NCBI GenBank assembly: GCA_007127255.1
Contig: SKZS01000212.1
Location: forward strand, 1-26,697
Direction: 5' to 3'
DNA: 26,697 nt
Source: Syntrophomonadaceae bacterium
GTDB taxonomy: Bacteria; Bacillota; Dethiobacteria; DTU022
Shown: positions 6,519 to 14,675 of the stretch, in pieces
Layout of the letters: every line of letters begins with the position of its first letter
Position numbering within the stretch: the first letter of the stretch is position 1
Notes under the pieces: model-generated
Databases searched by the model: none
What the model was told of the DNA's origin: nothing
The model's input: only the letters and a program-made list of their open reading frames with translations
Position numbers and translations under genes: made by a program

Positions 6519-7892
6519 ATGTTAAAGAATACTGAAAAACAGGATAATACTAAAATTAAACTGGAAATAGAGGTGGCCGCGGCGGAAGTAGATACGGCAT
6601 TGGCCAAAGCTTACCATAAAGTGGTCAAGGATGTTAACCTTCCTGGTTTTCGTAAGGGCAAGGTGCCGCGCCGCATATTAGAATCGCGATTCGGTCCCGA
6701 AGTGCTGCATGAAGAAGCTTTAGAACTGCTGGTGCCCCCTGCTTTCCAGGAAGCATTGAATGAAGCGGAGATCGATCCTATAGGGCAGCCTGAATTTGAA
6801 CTGGTCCAGGTAGAAGAAGGGAAACCACTGCTTTTTAATGCCGTAGTCGAAGTAATTCCCGAGGTTGAACTGGGCGATTATAAAGGTCTGGAGGCTGAAA
6901 AGACAGAAGTGGAAGTTGATGACCTGCAGGTCGATCACCATATCTATATGCTCAGGGAGCAAAATGCCAGGCTGGTGCCAAAAGAAGAAGGTCCTGTTAA
7001 AGAAGGCGACCTGGTTACAATCGATTTTAAGGGTTTTGTAGATGGCGAACCTTTCGAAGGTGGCGAATCAGAAAATTATTCGCTGGAAATTGGTTCAAAA
7101 TCCTTTATTCCCGGTTTTGAAGAACAGCTTGTCGGCGCTAACCTAGATGAAGAGAAAAAAGTAGAGGTTAAGTTTCCCGATAATTACCGGAAAGATGACG
7201 TGGCCGGAAAAGAGGCTGTTTTCGAGGTTAAAATCAAGCAGATCAAAGAAAAGCAGCTGCCTGAACTCGATGACCAATTTGTGCAGGAGGTAAGCGAATT
7301 TGATAACCTCGAAGAGATGAAGGCTGACTTAAAGGAGAAAATGCTTAAACAAGCTGAAGAAGATTCGAAAGCAAAACTAGAAGAATCCCTGATAGAACAG
7401 GTTACCGCTTCTTCGAAGACAGACCTGCCGCAAACCCTTGTTGAAAGGCAAATTGACAGGATGGTTGGAGATCTGGAAGGATACCTTCGCTACCAGGGCA
7501 TGGAGTTAGATCAGTTTCTTCAGTTATCCGGAAAAACAAGGGAAGAGGTACGGGAAGACAGGCGGGAAGAAGCGGAAAAAAGAACCAGGGCGAACCTGGT
7601 TCTTGATGCAATAGCCAAAAAAGAAGGGATCAATATAGAAGATAGCGAATTAGATGAAAAGATTGAAGAGGCAGCTGCCGGTTATAACGACGACCCGGCC
7701 AGGCTCAAGGATATACTGGAAAAGCAGGGTCGACTGCCGGTTATAAAGGAAGAACTGCGTATCCGCAAAGCGATAGATTTAATGGTTGCTGAAGCGAACA
7801 TTACAATGGTAAAAAATGAGAAAGACAATTTAAAAGAAGGTACAGATGCAGACCAGGAAGATAAAGTCGTGCAGGAAGATGACAAAAAGTAG
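6519..7892 (+). CDS. tig: Trigger factor, ribosome-bound chaperone
   Basis: This 457-residue protein binds at the ribosomal exit tunnel near L23 and shields nascent chains; it also has prolyl isomerase activity. The N-terminal ribosome-binding domain carries the signature GFRKGKVPR (43-51). An FKBP-type isomerase domain follows (about 155-245, with GDLVTIDFKGFVDG and FIPGFEEQLVG), then the helical C-terminal chaperone domain. The last 30 residues are an acidic, lysine-rich tail. The start follows AGGAGAGG. It begins the plus-strand block tig-clpP-clpX-lon-engB, an arrangement shared by many Bacillota, and diverges from the fad operon. Confidence 0.96.
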   Translation: MLKNTEKQDNTKIKLEIEVAAAEVDTALAKAYHKVVKDVNLPGFRKGKVPRRILESRFGPEVLHEEALELLVPPAFQEALNEAEIDPIGQPEFELVQVEEGKPLLFNAVVEVIPEVELGDYKGLEAEKTEVEVDDLQVDHHIYMLREQNARLVPKEEGPVKEGDLVTIDFKGFVDGEPFEGGESENYSLEIGSKSFIPGFEEQLVGANLDEEKKVEVKFPDNYRKDDVAGKEAVFEVKIKQIKEKQLPELDDQFVQEVSEFDNLEEMKADLKEKMLKQAEEDSKAKLEESLIEQVTASSKTDLPQTLVERQIDRMVGDLEGYLRYQGMELDQFLQLSGKTREEVREDRREEAEKRTRANLVLDAIAKKEGINIEDSELDEKIEEAAAGYNDDPARLKDILEKQGRLPVIKEELRIRKAIDLMVAEANITMVKNEKDNLKEGTDADQEDKVVQEDDKK

Positions 7893-7947
7893 TATAATAG
7901 TATTGCAGGGTATAATATAAAAGCACAGTTTAAAAAATACTGGTAGC

Positions 7948-8089
7948 ACTACAGCGAAAGATTGCTAAATTAGCGGCGCCATGGGGACGGTTCGAGCGTC
8001 CCGGAGCGCAGCGAAGGCCAAAGGGAAGACGATGGAACCGTCCCCATGGCTTAGCGGACTCTGTTTTATAACAAAAGTTTCGCTGTAGT
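7948..8089. repeat. 12-bp inverted repeat enclosing palindrome copy 2
   Basis: ACTACAGCGAAA (7948-7959) and TTTCGCTGTAGT (8078-8089) are exact reverse complements on either side of the palindromic repeat, giving a nested structure of about 140 bases. The palindrome may have inserted into the loop of an older hairpin, such as a tig terminator, or these may be the true outer ends of a larger element. The gap holds nothing else firm; TATAAT occurs at 7893 and 7911 without a good -35. Confidence 0.5.
7978..8050 (+). repeat. Interspersed palindromic repeat, copy 2
   Basis: The core (7983-8045) again opens with GGGGACGGTTCGAGCGTC and closes with GAACCGTCCCC. The outer arms GCCAT and ATGGC extend pairing to 7978 and 8050. 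Compared with copy 1, the base outside the GGGG arm changes from C to T and its partner from G to A, so pairing is kept. It lies 85 bases after the tig stop codon. Confidence 0.75.
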
Positions 8090-8159
8090 AGTAGAATAAA
8101 TAGTTAAAAAAGTGTAAGATTACAGTTGAATACCGGTTGTAATAGAGGAGGTTTATATA

Positions 8160-8747
8160 ATGAGTGTTTTAGTGCCTATGGTTGTAGAACAAACCAGCCG
8201 CGGAGAAAGAGCATACGATATATATTCGCGCCTGTTAAAAGATCGCATAGTATTTCTGGGCAGCCCAATAGATGACAATGTTGCCAACCTGATTGTAGCG
8301 CAGATGCTTTTTTTAGAATCTGAAGATCCCAAAAAGGATATTAATCTCTACATCAATTCCCCCGGAGGATCGGTCTATGCCGGGATGGCTATTTATGATA
8401 CAATGCGCTATGTGAAGCCGGCCATCTCGACAATTTGTGTCGGCCTGGCTGCCAGTTTTGGAGCAGTTTTGCTTGCTGCGGGGGATAAGGGCAAGCGTTT
8501 TGCCCTGCCGAATTCACGGGTTATGCTGCACCAGCCGGCAGGAGGCGCCCAGGGCCAGGCTGTCGATATTGACATTCATGCCCGCGAGATTTTGAAGATA
8601 CGCGAAACTCTAAATGAAATCCTGGCTGATCATACCGGTCAACCGGTTGAAACAATTGCCAGAGATACCGACCGTGACTTCTTCTTATCTGCTGAAGATG
8701 CGGCAAAATATGGTTTGATTGATGAAGTTTTATTTGACAGAAGCTAA
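8160..8747 (+). CDS. clpP: ATP-dependent Clp protease proteolytic subunit
   Basis: This 195-residue serine protease forms the tetradecameric barrel that degrades proteins unfolded by ClpX or other Clp ATPases. The catalytic triad is at the expected places: Ser99 in GLAASFGAV, His124 in MLHQPAGG and Asp173 in DTDRDFF. The length is normal and a short propeptide is likely removed. AGGAGG precedes the ATG by eight bases. clpX follows after 32 bases, so the partner ATPase is made from the same message. I saw no CtsR heptad repeat or CIRCE element upstream, so its stress control, if any, is not visible. Confidence 0.97.
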   Translation: MSVLVPMVVEQTSRGERAYDIYSRLLKDRIVFLGSPIDDNVANLIVAQMLFLESEDPKKDINLYINSPGGSVYAGMAIYDTMRYVKPAISTICVGLAASFGAVLLAAGDKGKRFALPNSRVMLHQPAGGAQGQAVDIDIHAREILKIRETLNEILADHTGQPVETIARDTDRDFFLSAEDAAKYGLIDEVLFDRS

Positions 8748-8779
8748 TCCTAATTATGGAGATGAGGTGAACTCTCCAC

Positions 8780-10039
8780 ATGTTTAAGTTTAACGAAGAA
8801 AAGGGACATTTGAAGTGCTCATTTTGCGGCAAGACCCAGGAACAGGTCCGCAAGCTTGTTGCCGGACCCGGGGTCTATATCTGCGATGAGTGTATTGAAC
8901 TTTGCAATGAAATTATTGAAGAGGAAATTGGTGAAGATCCGGAACTGGGTTTTGTTGAACTACCCAATCCGCAGGACATCAAGAATGTGCTTGATCAATA
9001 CGTAATCGGGCAGGAGCTTGCAAAGAGGAGCCTCTCCGTTGCAGTGTACAATCACTACAAAAGGATCAATGCAGGACAAAAAGTAGAAGACGTTGAACTG
9101 CAGAAGAGCAATATTGCCCTGATTGGTCCGACCGGGGTTGGCAAAACTCTCCTGGCCCAGACCCTGGCTCGCATTTTAAATGTACCTTTTGCTATTGCCG
9201 ATGCCACCTCGCTAACCGAGGCCGGATATGTTGGTGAAGATGTAGAAAATATCCTGCTCAAACTGATCCAGGCTGCAGACTATGATCTGGAAAAAGCGGA
9301 AAAAGGGATCGTTTATATTGACGAGATTGATAAAATTGCCCGTAAAACGGACAATCCGTCCATTACCCGCGACGTTTCCGGTGAGGGAGTTCAGCAGGCC
9401 CTGCTTAAAATTCTTGAGGGGACGGTAGCCAGCGTCCCGCCCCAGGGTGGACGCAAGCATCCCCACCAGGAATTTATGCAAATCGATACAACAGATATCC
9501 TTTTCATCTGCGGTGGAGCCTTTGACGGCCTGGAAAAAATAATCCAGACCCGGGTAGGCAATAAGGGGATTGGATTCGGAGCCGAAGTACTAACCACCGA
9601 TGACGGTAACCTCGGAGAAATCCTGAAGCAGATTCTGCCCCAGGACCTTCTTAAGTACGGCTTAATTCCCGAATTTGTAGGGAGAATTCCGGTTATCGCC
9701 ACCCTTGATCCCCTGGACAGTGAAGCTTTTGTGCGCATCCTTACTGAACCACGAAATGCCCTGGTGAAGCAGTACCAGAAAATATTTGAGTTAGATGGTG
9801 TTTCTCTTGAGTTTAAAGATGGCTGCCTGGAAGCGATTGCTGAAGAGGCAATGAAGAGAAATACAGGAGCCAGGGGCTTGCGGGCTATTTTAGAAGAGAT
9901 CCTGTTGGATGTAATGTTTGATGTGCCGTCCAGGGATGATATCGAACACTGTGTCATGACAAAGGAAGTTGTCACGAGCGGTGAAACTCCGATCCTGGCT
10001 ACAAAGAATAAACGCAAAAAGAAAGAGGAAAGCGCATAA
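8780..10039 (+). CDS. clpX: Clp protease ATP-binding subunit ClpX
   Basis: This 419-residue AAA+ unfoldase recognises tagged substrates and threads them into ClpP. The N-terminal zinc-binding domain has four cysteines (13, 16, 35, 38). The Walker A motif GPTGVGKT is at 116-123, and Walker B ends in Asp181-Glu182 (VYIDEIDK). The sensor-2 region has GARGLRAI near the C-terminus, which ends in a Lys/Glu-rich tail. The start follows GAGGTGA. It is directly downstream of clpP, an arrangement common in Clostridia. Confidence 0.97.
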   Translation: MFKFNEEKGHLKCSFCGKTQEQVRKLVAGPGVYICDECIELCNEIIEEEIGEDPELGFVELPNPQDIKNVLDQYVIGQELAKRSLSVAVYNHYKRINAGQKVEDVELQKSNIALIGPTGVGKTLLAQTLARILNVPFAIADATSLTEAGYVGEDVENILLKLIQAADYDLEKAEKGIVYIDEIDKIARKTDNPSITRDVSGEGVQQALLKILEGTVASVPPQGGRKHPHQEFMQIDTTDILFICGGAFDGLEKIIQTRVGNKGIGFGAEVLTTDDGNLGEILKQILPQDLLKYGLIPEFVGRIPVIATLDPLDSEAFVRILTEPRNALVKQYQKIFELDGVSLEFKDGCLEAIAEEAMKRNTGARGLRAILEEILLDVMFDVPSRDDIEHCVMTKEVVTSGETPILATKNKRKKKEESA

Positions 10040-10090
10040 CGGGGGTTGACGAAACAGCAGGTTGGAAAAGAGCATAAAAGGAAATAGTTG

Positions 10091-10137
10091 GCGGGAAGCG
10101 AATACTGTTGTCTAAAGAGCTTCTCGCTTTAACTTTT
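10091..10137 (+). terminator. Candidate terminator between clpX and lon
   Basis: GCGGGAAGC (10091-10099) pairs with GCTTCTCGC (10119-10127), nine pairs with one G-T, around a 19-base loop, followed by TTTAACTTTT. The broken T tract and long loop make it a weak or leaky terminator, or a lon leader hairpin. Confidence 0.35.
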
Positions 10138-10160
10138 CAATATGAAAGGTGGCTTTTTAT

Positions 10161-12572
10161 ATGACTAAAAAAGAAAATTTGCCGGCTCTTCCTCTAAGAG
10201 GAGTAATGGTATTCCCAAATATGGTCCTGCATCTTGATGTTGGCAGGGAAAGTTCTATGTCTGCTATCGAACAGTCGATGCTTATAGATAACCGGATTCT
10301 GCTTGTGGCTCAGAAAGAGGCTAAGGTGGATGATCCGCAGCAGGATGACCTTTATGATGTAGGCACAGTGGCAGAAGTTAAACAGATGATTAAACTGCCC
10401 GGCGGAACAATCCGTGTTTTGGTCGAAGGATTGACAAGGGCTGAAATAGTAAACATTCTAACCGGGGAGTCGTACCTACAGGCAGAATTGAATGTTATTG
10501 AAGATGATCCTAATAAAACTGCTGAAATAGAAGCTTTGATGCGTAGCCTGTACTACCAGTTTGAGCAATATATTAAGACCAGCCGCAAAGTGCCTCCTGA
10601 AACCCTGACAACCGTATCTGAGATTAAAGAACCGGGTCGTTTTGCAGATGTAGTTGCTTCCCATCTCAGTATGAAAATCGAGCAAAAGCAGGAGATACTG
10701 GAAGCTATAGATCCAAAAGATCGTATTGAAAAACTCACTCATATTATGAGCAGAGAGATGGAGATTTTAGATATAGAACGCAAAATTAACCTGCGGGTTC
10801 GTAAGCAGATGGAGAAGACCCAGAAGGAATATTACCTGCGCGAACAGATGAAAGCGATTCAACAGGAACTCGGGGAAAAAGATGAGCGGATGGCTGAAGC
10901 TGAAGAGTATCGTGAAAAAATTGCCGAGGCTAATCTGCCGGAGGAAGTTGAGGAAAAAGCGCTTAAAGAGGTCGAACGGCTGGAGAAAATGCCTCCTGCT
11001 GCAGCGGAAGGAACTGTAATCAGGACCTATTTAGATTGGCTGCTTGAACTGCCCTGGACGCTGGAAACTGCAGACCGCCTTGATCTTGACCGGGCCGAAG
11101 AAATACTGGATGAAGATCACTACGGTCTCGATAAAGTCAAAGAAAGGATTATCGAGTACCTGGCGGTGCGGCAGCTGGCAGATCAATTAAAAGGTCCGAT
11201 TCTGTGCCTGGTGGGTCCCCCGGGGGTCGGAAAAACCTCGCTGGCAAAATCGGTAGCCAGGGCCCTGGAGCGTAATTTTGTCCGTATTTCACTGGGTGGT
11301 GTGCGTGATGAGGCTGAAGTTAGGGGACACAGGCGAACCTATATTGGCGCTCTGCCCGGTCGGATTATCCAGGGTATGCGCCAGGCTAAATCGAAGAACC
11401 CTGTCTTTCTGATGGACGAAATCGACAAGATGTCCACAGATTTCAGGGGTGACCCTTCGGCGGCCCTGTTGGAAGTGCTCGACCCTGAACAGAATAACAG
11501 TTTCAGCGATCACTATATAGAGATTCCTTACGACCTATCCCAGGTAATGTTTATTACCACGGGGAATACATCTTATAATATTCCTCAGCCGCTGCTTGAC
11601 AGGATGGAATTGATCCATATTCCCGGTTATACAGAGGAAGACAAGGTGGAAATAGCGCGCCAGTACCTGATTCCCAAGCAGCTTAAAGAACACGGGTTGA
11701 CCGAGAAAAACCTGGAAATATCAGAAGGTTCGCTGCGGCGGGTAATTCGTGAATATACCAGGGAAGCAGGGGTGCGTAACCTTGAACGGAGCATTTCTGC
11801 AATTTGCCGTAAGGTTGCCCGGGAAGTAGTTAAAGATCGAAAGAAACATATCAAGCTTACAGGACAAAATTTGCAAAAATACATGGGTATTCCGCGCTAC
11901 CGCTACGGGGCAGCGGAAAAACATGACGAAATCGGGGTGGCTACCGGTCTGGCCTGGACCGAAAGCGGTGGAGACCTGCTCTCTATTGAAATAACCCTGA
12001 TGAAGGGCAAGGGCAAAATGACCCTGACCGGCCAGCTTGGCGATGTGATGCAGGAATCAGCCAAGGCAGCAATGAGCTATATCCGTTCGCGGGCAGAGTC
12101 GCTGGGACTGGATGAAAACTTTTACGAGGAGATAGATATCCATATTCATGTTCCGGAAGGCGCTATTCCCAAGGACGGCCCTTCGGCAGGTATAGCCATG
12201 GCTACTGCCCTCGCTTCCGCCCTGACCAGGATGCCGGTCAGGAATGATGTGACCATGACCGGTGAAATAACGCTTCGCGGGCGTGTTCTGCCGGTAGGAG
12301 GAGTAAAAGAAAAAATGCTTGCCGCCCACCGTGCCGGAATAAAATACATGCTAATGCCGGCGGAAAACCGCCGTGATTTAAGCGACATTCCTCAGAATGT
12401 TAAGCGCAAGGTAGAAGTTAAAATGGTTGAACATATGGATGAAGTACTTGAAATGGCCCTGGCAAAACCGGATACAGGCGGGGATGATGAGCAAAAGGTA
12501 AGAGATATAAAGGAAAGCGGGCTCAACCTGCCTGAAGGCCGCCAGGATACCGATACCCCTGTCCAGCATTAG
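10161..12572 (+). CDS. lon: ATP-dependent protease Lon (LonA)
   Basis: This 803-residue homo-oligomeric AAA+ protease degrades damaged and regulatory proteins. It has the N-terminal substrate-binding domain (about 8-200), a coiled-coil, the AAA+ module with Walker A GPPGVGKT and the FLMDEIDKM Walker B, and the C-terminal Ser-Lys protease domain with Ser675 (PKDGPSAG) and Lys718 (GGVKEKM). I choose the ATG at 10161: AAAGGTGG lies eight bases upstream, while an in-frame GTG four codons earlier overlaps that site. The stop codon is immediately followed by sequence resembling the repeat array that separates it from engB. Confidence 0.96.
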   Translation: MTKKENLPALPLRGVMVFPNMVLHLDVGRESSMSAIEQSMLIDNRILLVAQKEAKVDDPQQDDLYDVGTVAEVKQMIKLPGGTIRVLVEGLTRAEIVNILTGESYLQAELNVIEDDPNKTAEIEALMRSLYYQFEQYIKTSRKVPPETLTTVSEIKEPGRFADVVASHLSMKIEQKQEILEAIDPKDRIEKLTHIMSREMEILDIERKINLRVRKQMEKTQKEYYLREQMKAIQQELGEKDERMAEAEEYREKIAEANLPEEVEEKALKEVERLEKMPPAAAEGTVIRTYLDWLLELPWTLETADRLDLDRAEEILDEDHYGLDKVKERIIEYLAVRQLADQLKGPILCLVGPPGVGKTSLAKSVARALERNFVRISLGGVRDEAEVRGHRRTYIGALPGRIIQGMRQAKSKNPVFLMDEIDKMSTDFRGDPSAALLEVLDPEQNNSFSDHYIEIPYDLSQVMFITTGNTSYNIPQPLLDRMELIHIPGYTEEDKVEIARQYLIPKQLKEHGLTEKNLEISEGSLRRVIREYTREAGVRNLERSISAICRKVAREVVKDRKKHIKLTGQNLQKYMGIPRYRYGAAEKHDEIGVATGLAWTESGGDLLSIEITLMKGKGKMTLTGQLGDVMQESAKAAMSYIRSRAESLGLDENFYEEIDIHIHVPEGAIPKDGPSAGIAMATALASALTRMPVRNDVTMTGEITLRGRVLPVGGVKEKMLAAHRAGIKYMLMPAENRRDLSDIPQNVKRKVEVKMVEHMDEVLEMALAKPDTGGDDEQKVRDIKESGLNLPEGRQDTDTPVQH

Positions 12573-12637
12573 GCCCCTTACGTTTATCATTACCATGATG
12601 GCATCTGGCAGATATATTTAATTGGGTTTTATATTGT

Positions 12638-12748
12638 TTGTAGGGGCACGGCGTGCCGTGCCCGGGTAGTATGCCTGGCCTTACGGTTTATGATTACCAT
12701 GTTTTGTTCTACAATGAATTTGTAGGGGCACGGCGCTGCCGTGCCCGG
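12638..12748 (+). repeat. Repeat unit A and head of unit B
   Basis: Unit A (12638-12719) is one base shorter than the others because its hairpin loop is GT instead of GCT. Unit B keeps only the head before diverging into GGTTAGGG. Confidence 0.75.
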
Positions 12749-12760
12749 TTAGGGATGTTC

Positions 12761-12850
12761 GGGCATGGCACGCCATGCCCCTACGGTTGGGTATTTTGAG
12801 GGTTATGCTGGCAATGGTGTGGTATTGACACGCCATGCCCCTACGGTTGG
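12761..12850 (-). repeat. Two inverted, diverged copies of the hairpin head
   Basis: GGGCATGGC-AC-GCCATGCCC plus CTAC (12761-12784) is the reverse complement of the head with C-G changed to T-A on both arms, so pairing is retained. A second, half copy (12829-12850) has only the right arm. Both are followed by CGGTTGGG. Confidence 0.65.
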
Positions 12851-12877
12851 GGGTAACGGGTGCCACACGGGTTTAAA

Positions 12878-12900
12878 TGCAGGCTTTGCTAAAACCTGCA
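12878..12900. other. Hairpin in the unique part of the lon-engB gap
   Basis: TGCAGGCTTT-GCT-AAAACCTGCA pairs over ten positions with one C-A mismatch. No T run follows, so it is not a clear terminator. A perfect TATAAT lies at 12907-12912 with a poor -35 (TTTGCT, 12885-12890) inside the hairpin; this could be an engB promoter, but the support is weak. Confidence 0.3.
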
Positions 12901-12958
12901 GATGTTTATAATATTTAGGTTATAGAAAAAATGTTTGTTATATACAGGTGTTTTTAAT

Positions 12959-13152
12959 TTGTAGGGGCACGGCGCTGCCGTGCCCGGGTAGAATGCCCGG
13001 CCTTACGGTTTATGATTACCATGTTTTGTTCTGCAATGAATTTGTAGGGGCACGGCGCTGCCGTGCCCGGGTAGTATGCCCGGCCTTACGGTTTATGGTT
13101 ACCATGTTTTGTTTTACATTGCATTTGTAGGGGCACGGCGCTGCCGTGCCCG
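12959..13152 (+). repeat. Repeat units C, D and head of E
   Basis: Units C (12959-13041) and D (13042-13124) are in exact tandem with a period of 83 and differ at about eight positions. E (13125-13152) is a head only and breaks off at the engB Shine-Dalgarno region, so the engB leader contains at least one hairpin. Confidence 0.8.
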
Positions 13153-13171
13153 CCTTGAAAAGGATGAACAA

Positions 13172-13753
13172 ATGAAAATTAGAGAGGCTTCATTAAAAGC
13201 CGCAGCATATAATGTAAGCGACTTTCCAAACTGGGATTATCCCGAAATTTCATTTATCGGTCGTTCCAATGTTGGCAAATCGTCACTGCTTAATAAATTG
13301 ATCGGTCGTAAAAACCTGGCCCGGACCAGTTCTACGCCCGGTAAAACCAGGGGGCTATATTTTTACCTCTTAAACGAAAAACTCTGTTTTGTTGACCTGC
13401 CCGGATATGGCTACGCGAAGGTTTCCAAAAAAGAACGGGAACGCTGGGCGCCGATTATCGAAGATTACCTGGGGGACAGGGTCAACCTGCGCGGTTGTCT
13501 GCACCTTATTGACTGCCGCCACGAACCTTCAGAATCGGACCGGTTAATGTCCGATTGGCTGCGCGCACATACAATAAATACAATAACCGTGGCTACGAAA
13601 GCTGATAAGCTATCCAGGAACGCCCTAAACAAACAGCTAAATGTTATACGTAAAGGTCTCGGTTTTTTTGAAGATGATCTGCTGCTCCCATTCTCTGCCC
13701 GCACCGGCGAAGGACGGGAACAGCTTTGGAAAGCGATCAAAGGTTTGCTTTAA
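13172..13753 (+). CDS. engB: Ribosome biogenesis GTPase EngB (YsxC/YihA)
   Basis: This 193-residue GTPase acts in assembly of the large ribosomal subunit. It shows G1 GRSNVGKS (30-37), G3 DLPGYG, G4 TKAD and a G5-like SARTGEG near the end. The start is the ATG at 13172 with AAAGGA upstream; the frame is open a further 32 codons through the repeat array, but that extension is repeat sequence. The lon-engB neighbourhood is conserved in Bacillus (lonA-ysxC). The next gene starts 14 bases after the stop. Confidence 0.95.
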   Translation: MKIREASLKAAAYNVSDFPNWDYPEISFIGRSNVGKSSLLNKLIGRKNLARTSSTPGKTRGLYFYLLNEKLCFVDLPGYGYAKVSKKERERWAPIIEDYLGDRVNLRGCLHLIDCRHEPSESDRLMSDWLRAHTINTITVATKADKLSRNALNKQLNVIRKGLGFFEDDLLLPFSARTGEGREQLWKAIKGLL

Positions 13754-13767
13754 AGGAGGAACTTAAC

Positions 13768-14544
13768 TTGCCGGTAGCTGGAATTGATGTCGGATCTCTT
13801 ACTGCAGAAGTTGTTTTGCTGGAGCGGGGAGAGGTTATGCACTACGTGATTATGCCAACAGGAGCGAATAGTAAAACTGCCGCAGAAAAAGCGATAGATA
13901 CTGCCCTGGAAGCGGTAGATCTAAAACGTTCCGCTTTAGAATTTGTCGTGGCGACTGGTTACGGCCGGATCAGTATAGATTTTGCCGATAAGCGGATTAC
14001 CGAGATAACCTGCCACGGTCGGGGAGCGTTTTTTTTAAACCCTGCCGTACGGACAGTAATTGATATCGGCGGACAGGACAGTAAAGTGATCAGGTTAAGT
14101 GAAAAAGGAAAAGTTTTAGATTTTGCCATGAATGATAAATGTGCTGCCGGAACCGGTCGTTTTTTGGAAGTAATGGCCCAGGCTCTTGAGGTTGAACTGG
14201 CCGGTCTTGCCGACTTAAGCAGGCAGGCTAAAAGTACGGTATCAATCAGTAGTATGTGTACCGTTTTTGCTGAGTCGGAGGTAGTTTCTTTAATTGCCCG
14301 GGGGCTGCCGCGTGAAGACATTGCCCGCGGCTTGCACCAGTCTATTGCCGATCGGACTGCAGGGATGGTTCACAGGATCGGTCTCGAAGAAGCCCTGATG
14401 ATTACCGGTGGAGTAGCTAAGAATGCGGCGGTTGTCGAGGCTCTCAATGAAAAGCTTAAAACTGATATCATTGTTCCCGAAGAGCCGCAAATAGCCGGAG
14501 CACTCGGAGCTGCCCTGCTGGCGGAAGAGGAACTCAGACAGTAA
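13768..14544 (+). CDS. BadF/BadG/BcrA/BcrD family ATPase, 2-hydroxyacyl-CoA dehydratase activator type
   Basis: The 258-residue protein matches the archerase family (HgdC, LcdC), homodimeric ASKHA ATPases with one [4Fe-4S] cluster at the dimer interface. They pass an electron, driven by ATP hydrolysis, to (R)-2-hydroxyacyl-CoA dehydratases; relatives serve benzoyl-CoA reductases. Visible marks are the phosphate loop GIDVGSLT (5-12), IDIGGQDSK (98-106), cluster ligands Cys125 (NDKCAAGTG) and Cys164 (SMCTVFAES), and TGGVAKN near the end. In Acidaminococcus HgdC the ligands are Cys127 and Cys166. The start is a TTG seven bases after AAAGGAGGA, 14 bases after engB. No dehydratase subunits (HgdA/HgdB-like) lie nearby, so it is an orphan activator. 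Some stand-alone members have unknown partners. Confidence 0.85.
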   Translation: MPVAGIDVGSLTAEVVLLERGEVMHYVIMPTGANSKTAAEKAIDTALEAVDLKRSALEFVVATGYGRISIDFADKRITEITCHGRGAFFLNPAVRTVIDIGGQDSKVIRLSEKGKVLDFAMNDKCAAGTGRFLEVMAQALEVELAGLADLSRQAKSTVSISSMCTVFAESEVVSLIARGLPREDIARGLHQSIADRTAGMVHRIGLEEALMITGGVAKNAAVVEALNEKLKTDIIVPEEPQIAGALGAALLAEEELRQ

Positions 14545-14675
14545 CGCAGGTCTCCTTGTCTTTTCGACGAACGCTGAAAGCAGGGGACCGGTTATTTTAT
14601 GACTGCCCGCGGTTTTATGACTGCCGACTTTATCCCGACTTCCAGCTCCAAGCTGTGAAAATTGGAGGCTGACTT

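Larger units (their letters stand above)
12570..13152 (+). repeat. Repeat array between lon and engB
   Basis: About 0.6 kb is filled with units of one 82-83-base repeat. Each unit has a hairpin head (GGGGCACGGC with GCCGTGCCC) and a tail (GGCCTTACGGTTTATG, then TTACCATGTTTTG). Intact units start at 12638, 12959 and 13042; head-only units start at 12720 and 13125. A degenerate tail lies at 12570-12600, touching the lon stop. Two inverted, diverged heads sit at 12761-12784 and 12829-12850. The array ends 19 bases before the engB start. Frames across it are repeat translations, not genes. Confidence 0.8.

Noticed and set aside
8119..8143. ATTACA and TGTAAT inverted repeat before clpP as a stress operator
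   Set aside because: Only 6-bp arms in AT-rich sequence; it does not match CtsR or CIRCE sites and could be chance.
10149..10160. A GTG start for lon four codons earlier
   Set aside because: The GTG lies within the Shine-Dalgarno sequence that serves the ATG at 10161.
12948..13130. A 60-codon frame across the repeat array
   Set aside because: Its translation is simply two repeat units read through and it has no credible start site.
12959..13152. A CRISPR array
   Set aside because: The whole 83-base unit is conserved, so there are no variable spacers, and no cas genes are near.
14595..14625. A 13-base direct repeat, TTTTATGACTGCC, before the LarA-like gene
   Set aside because: Only two copies 18 bases apart with no promoter or palindrome context; probably a small local duplication.
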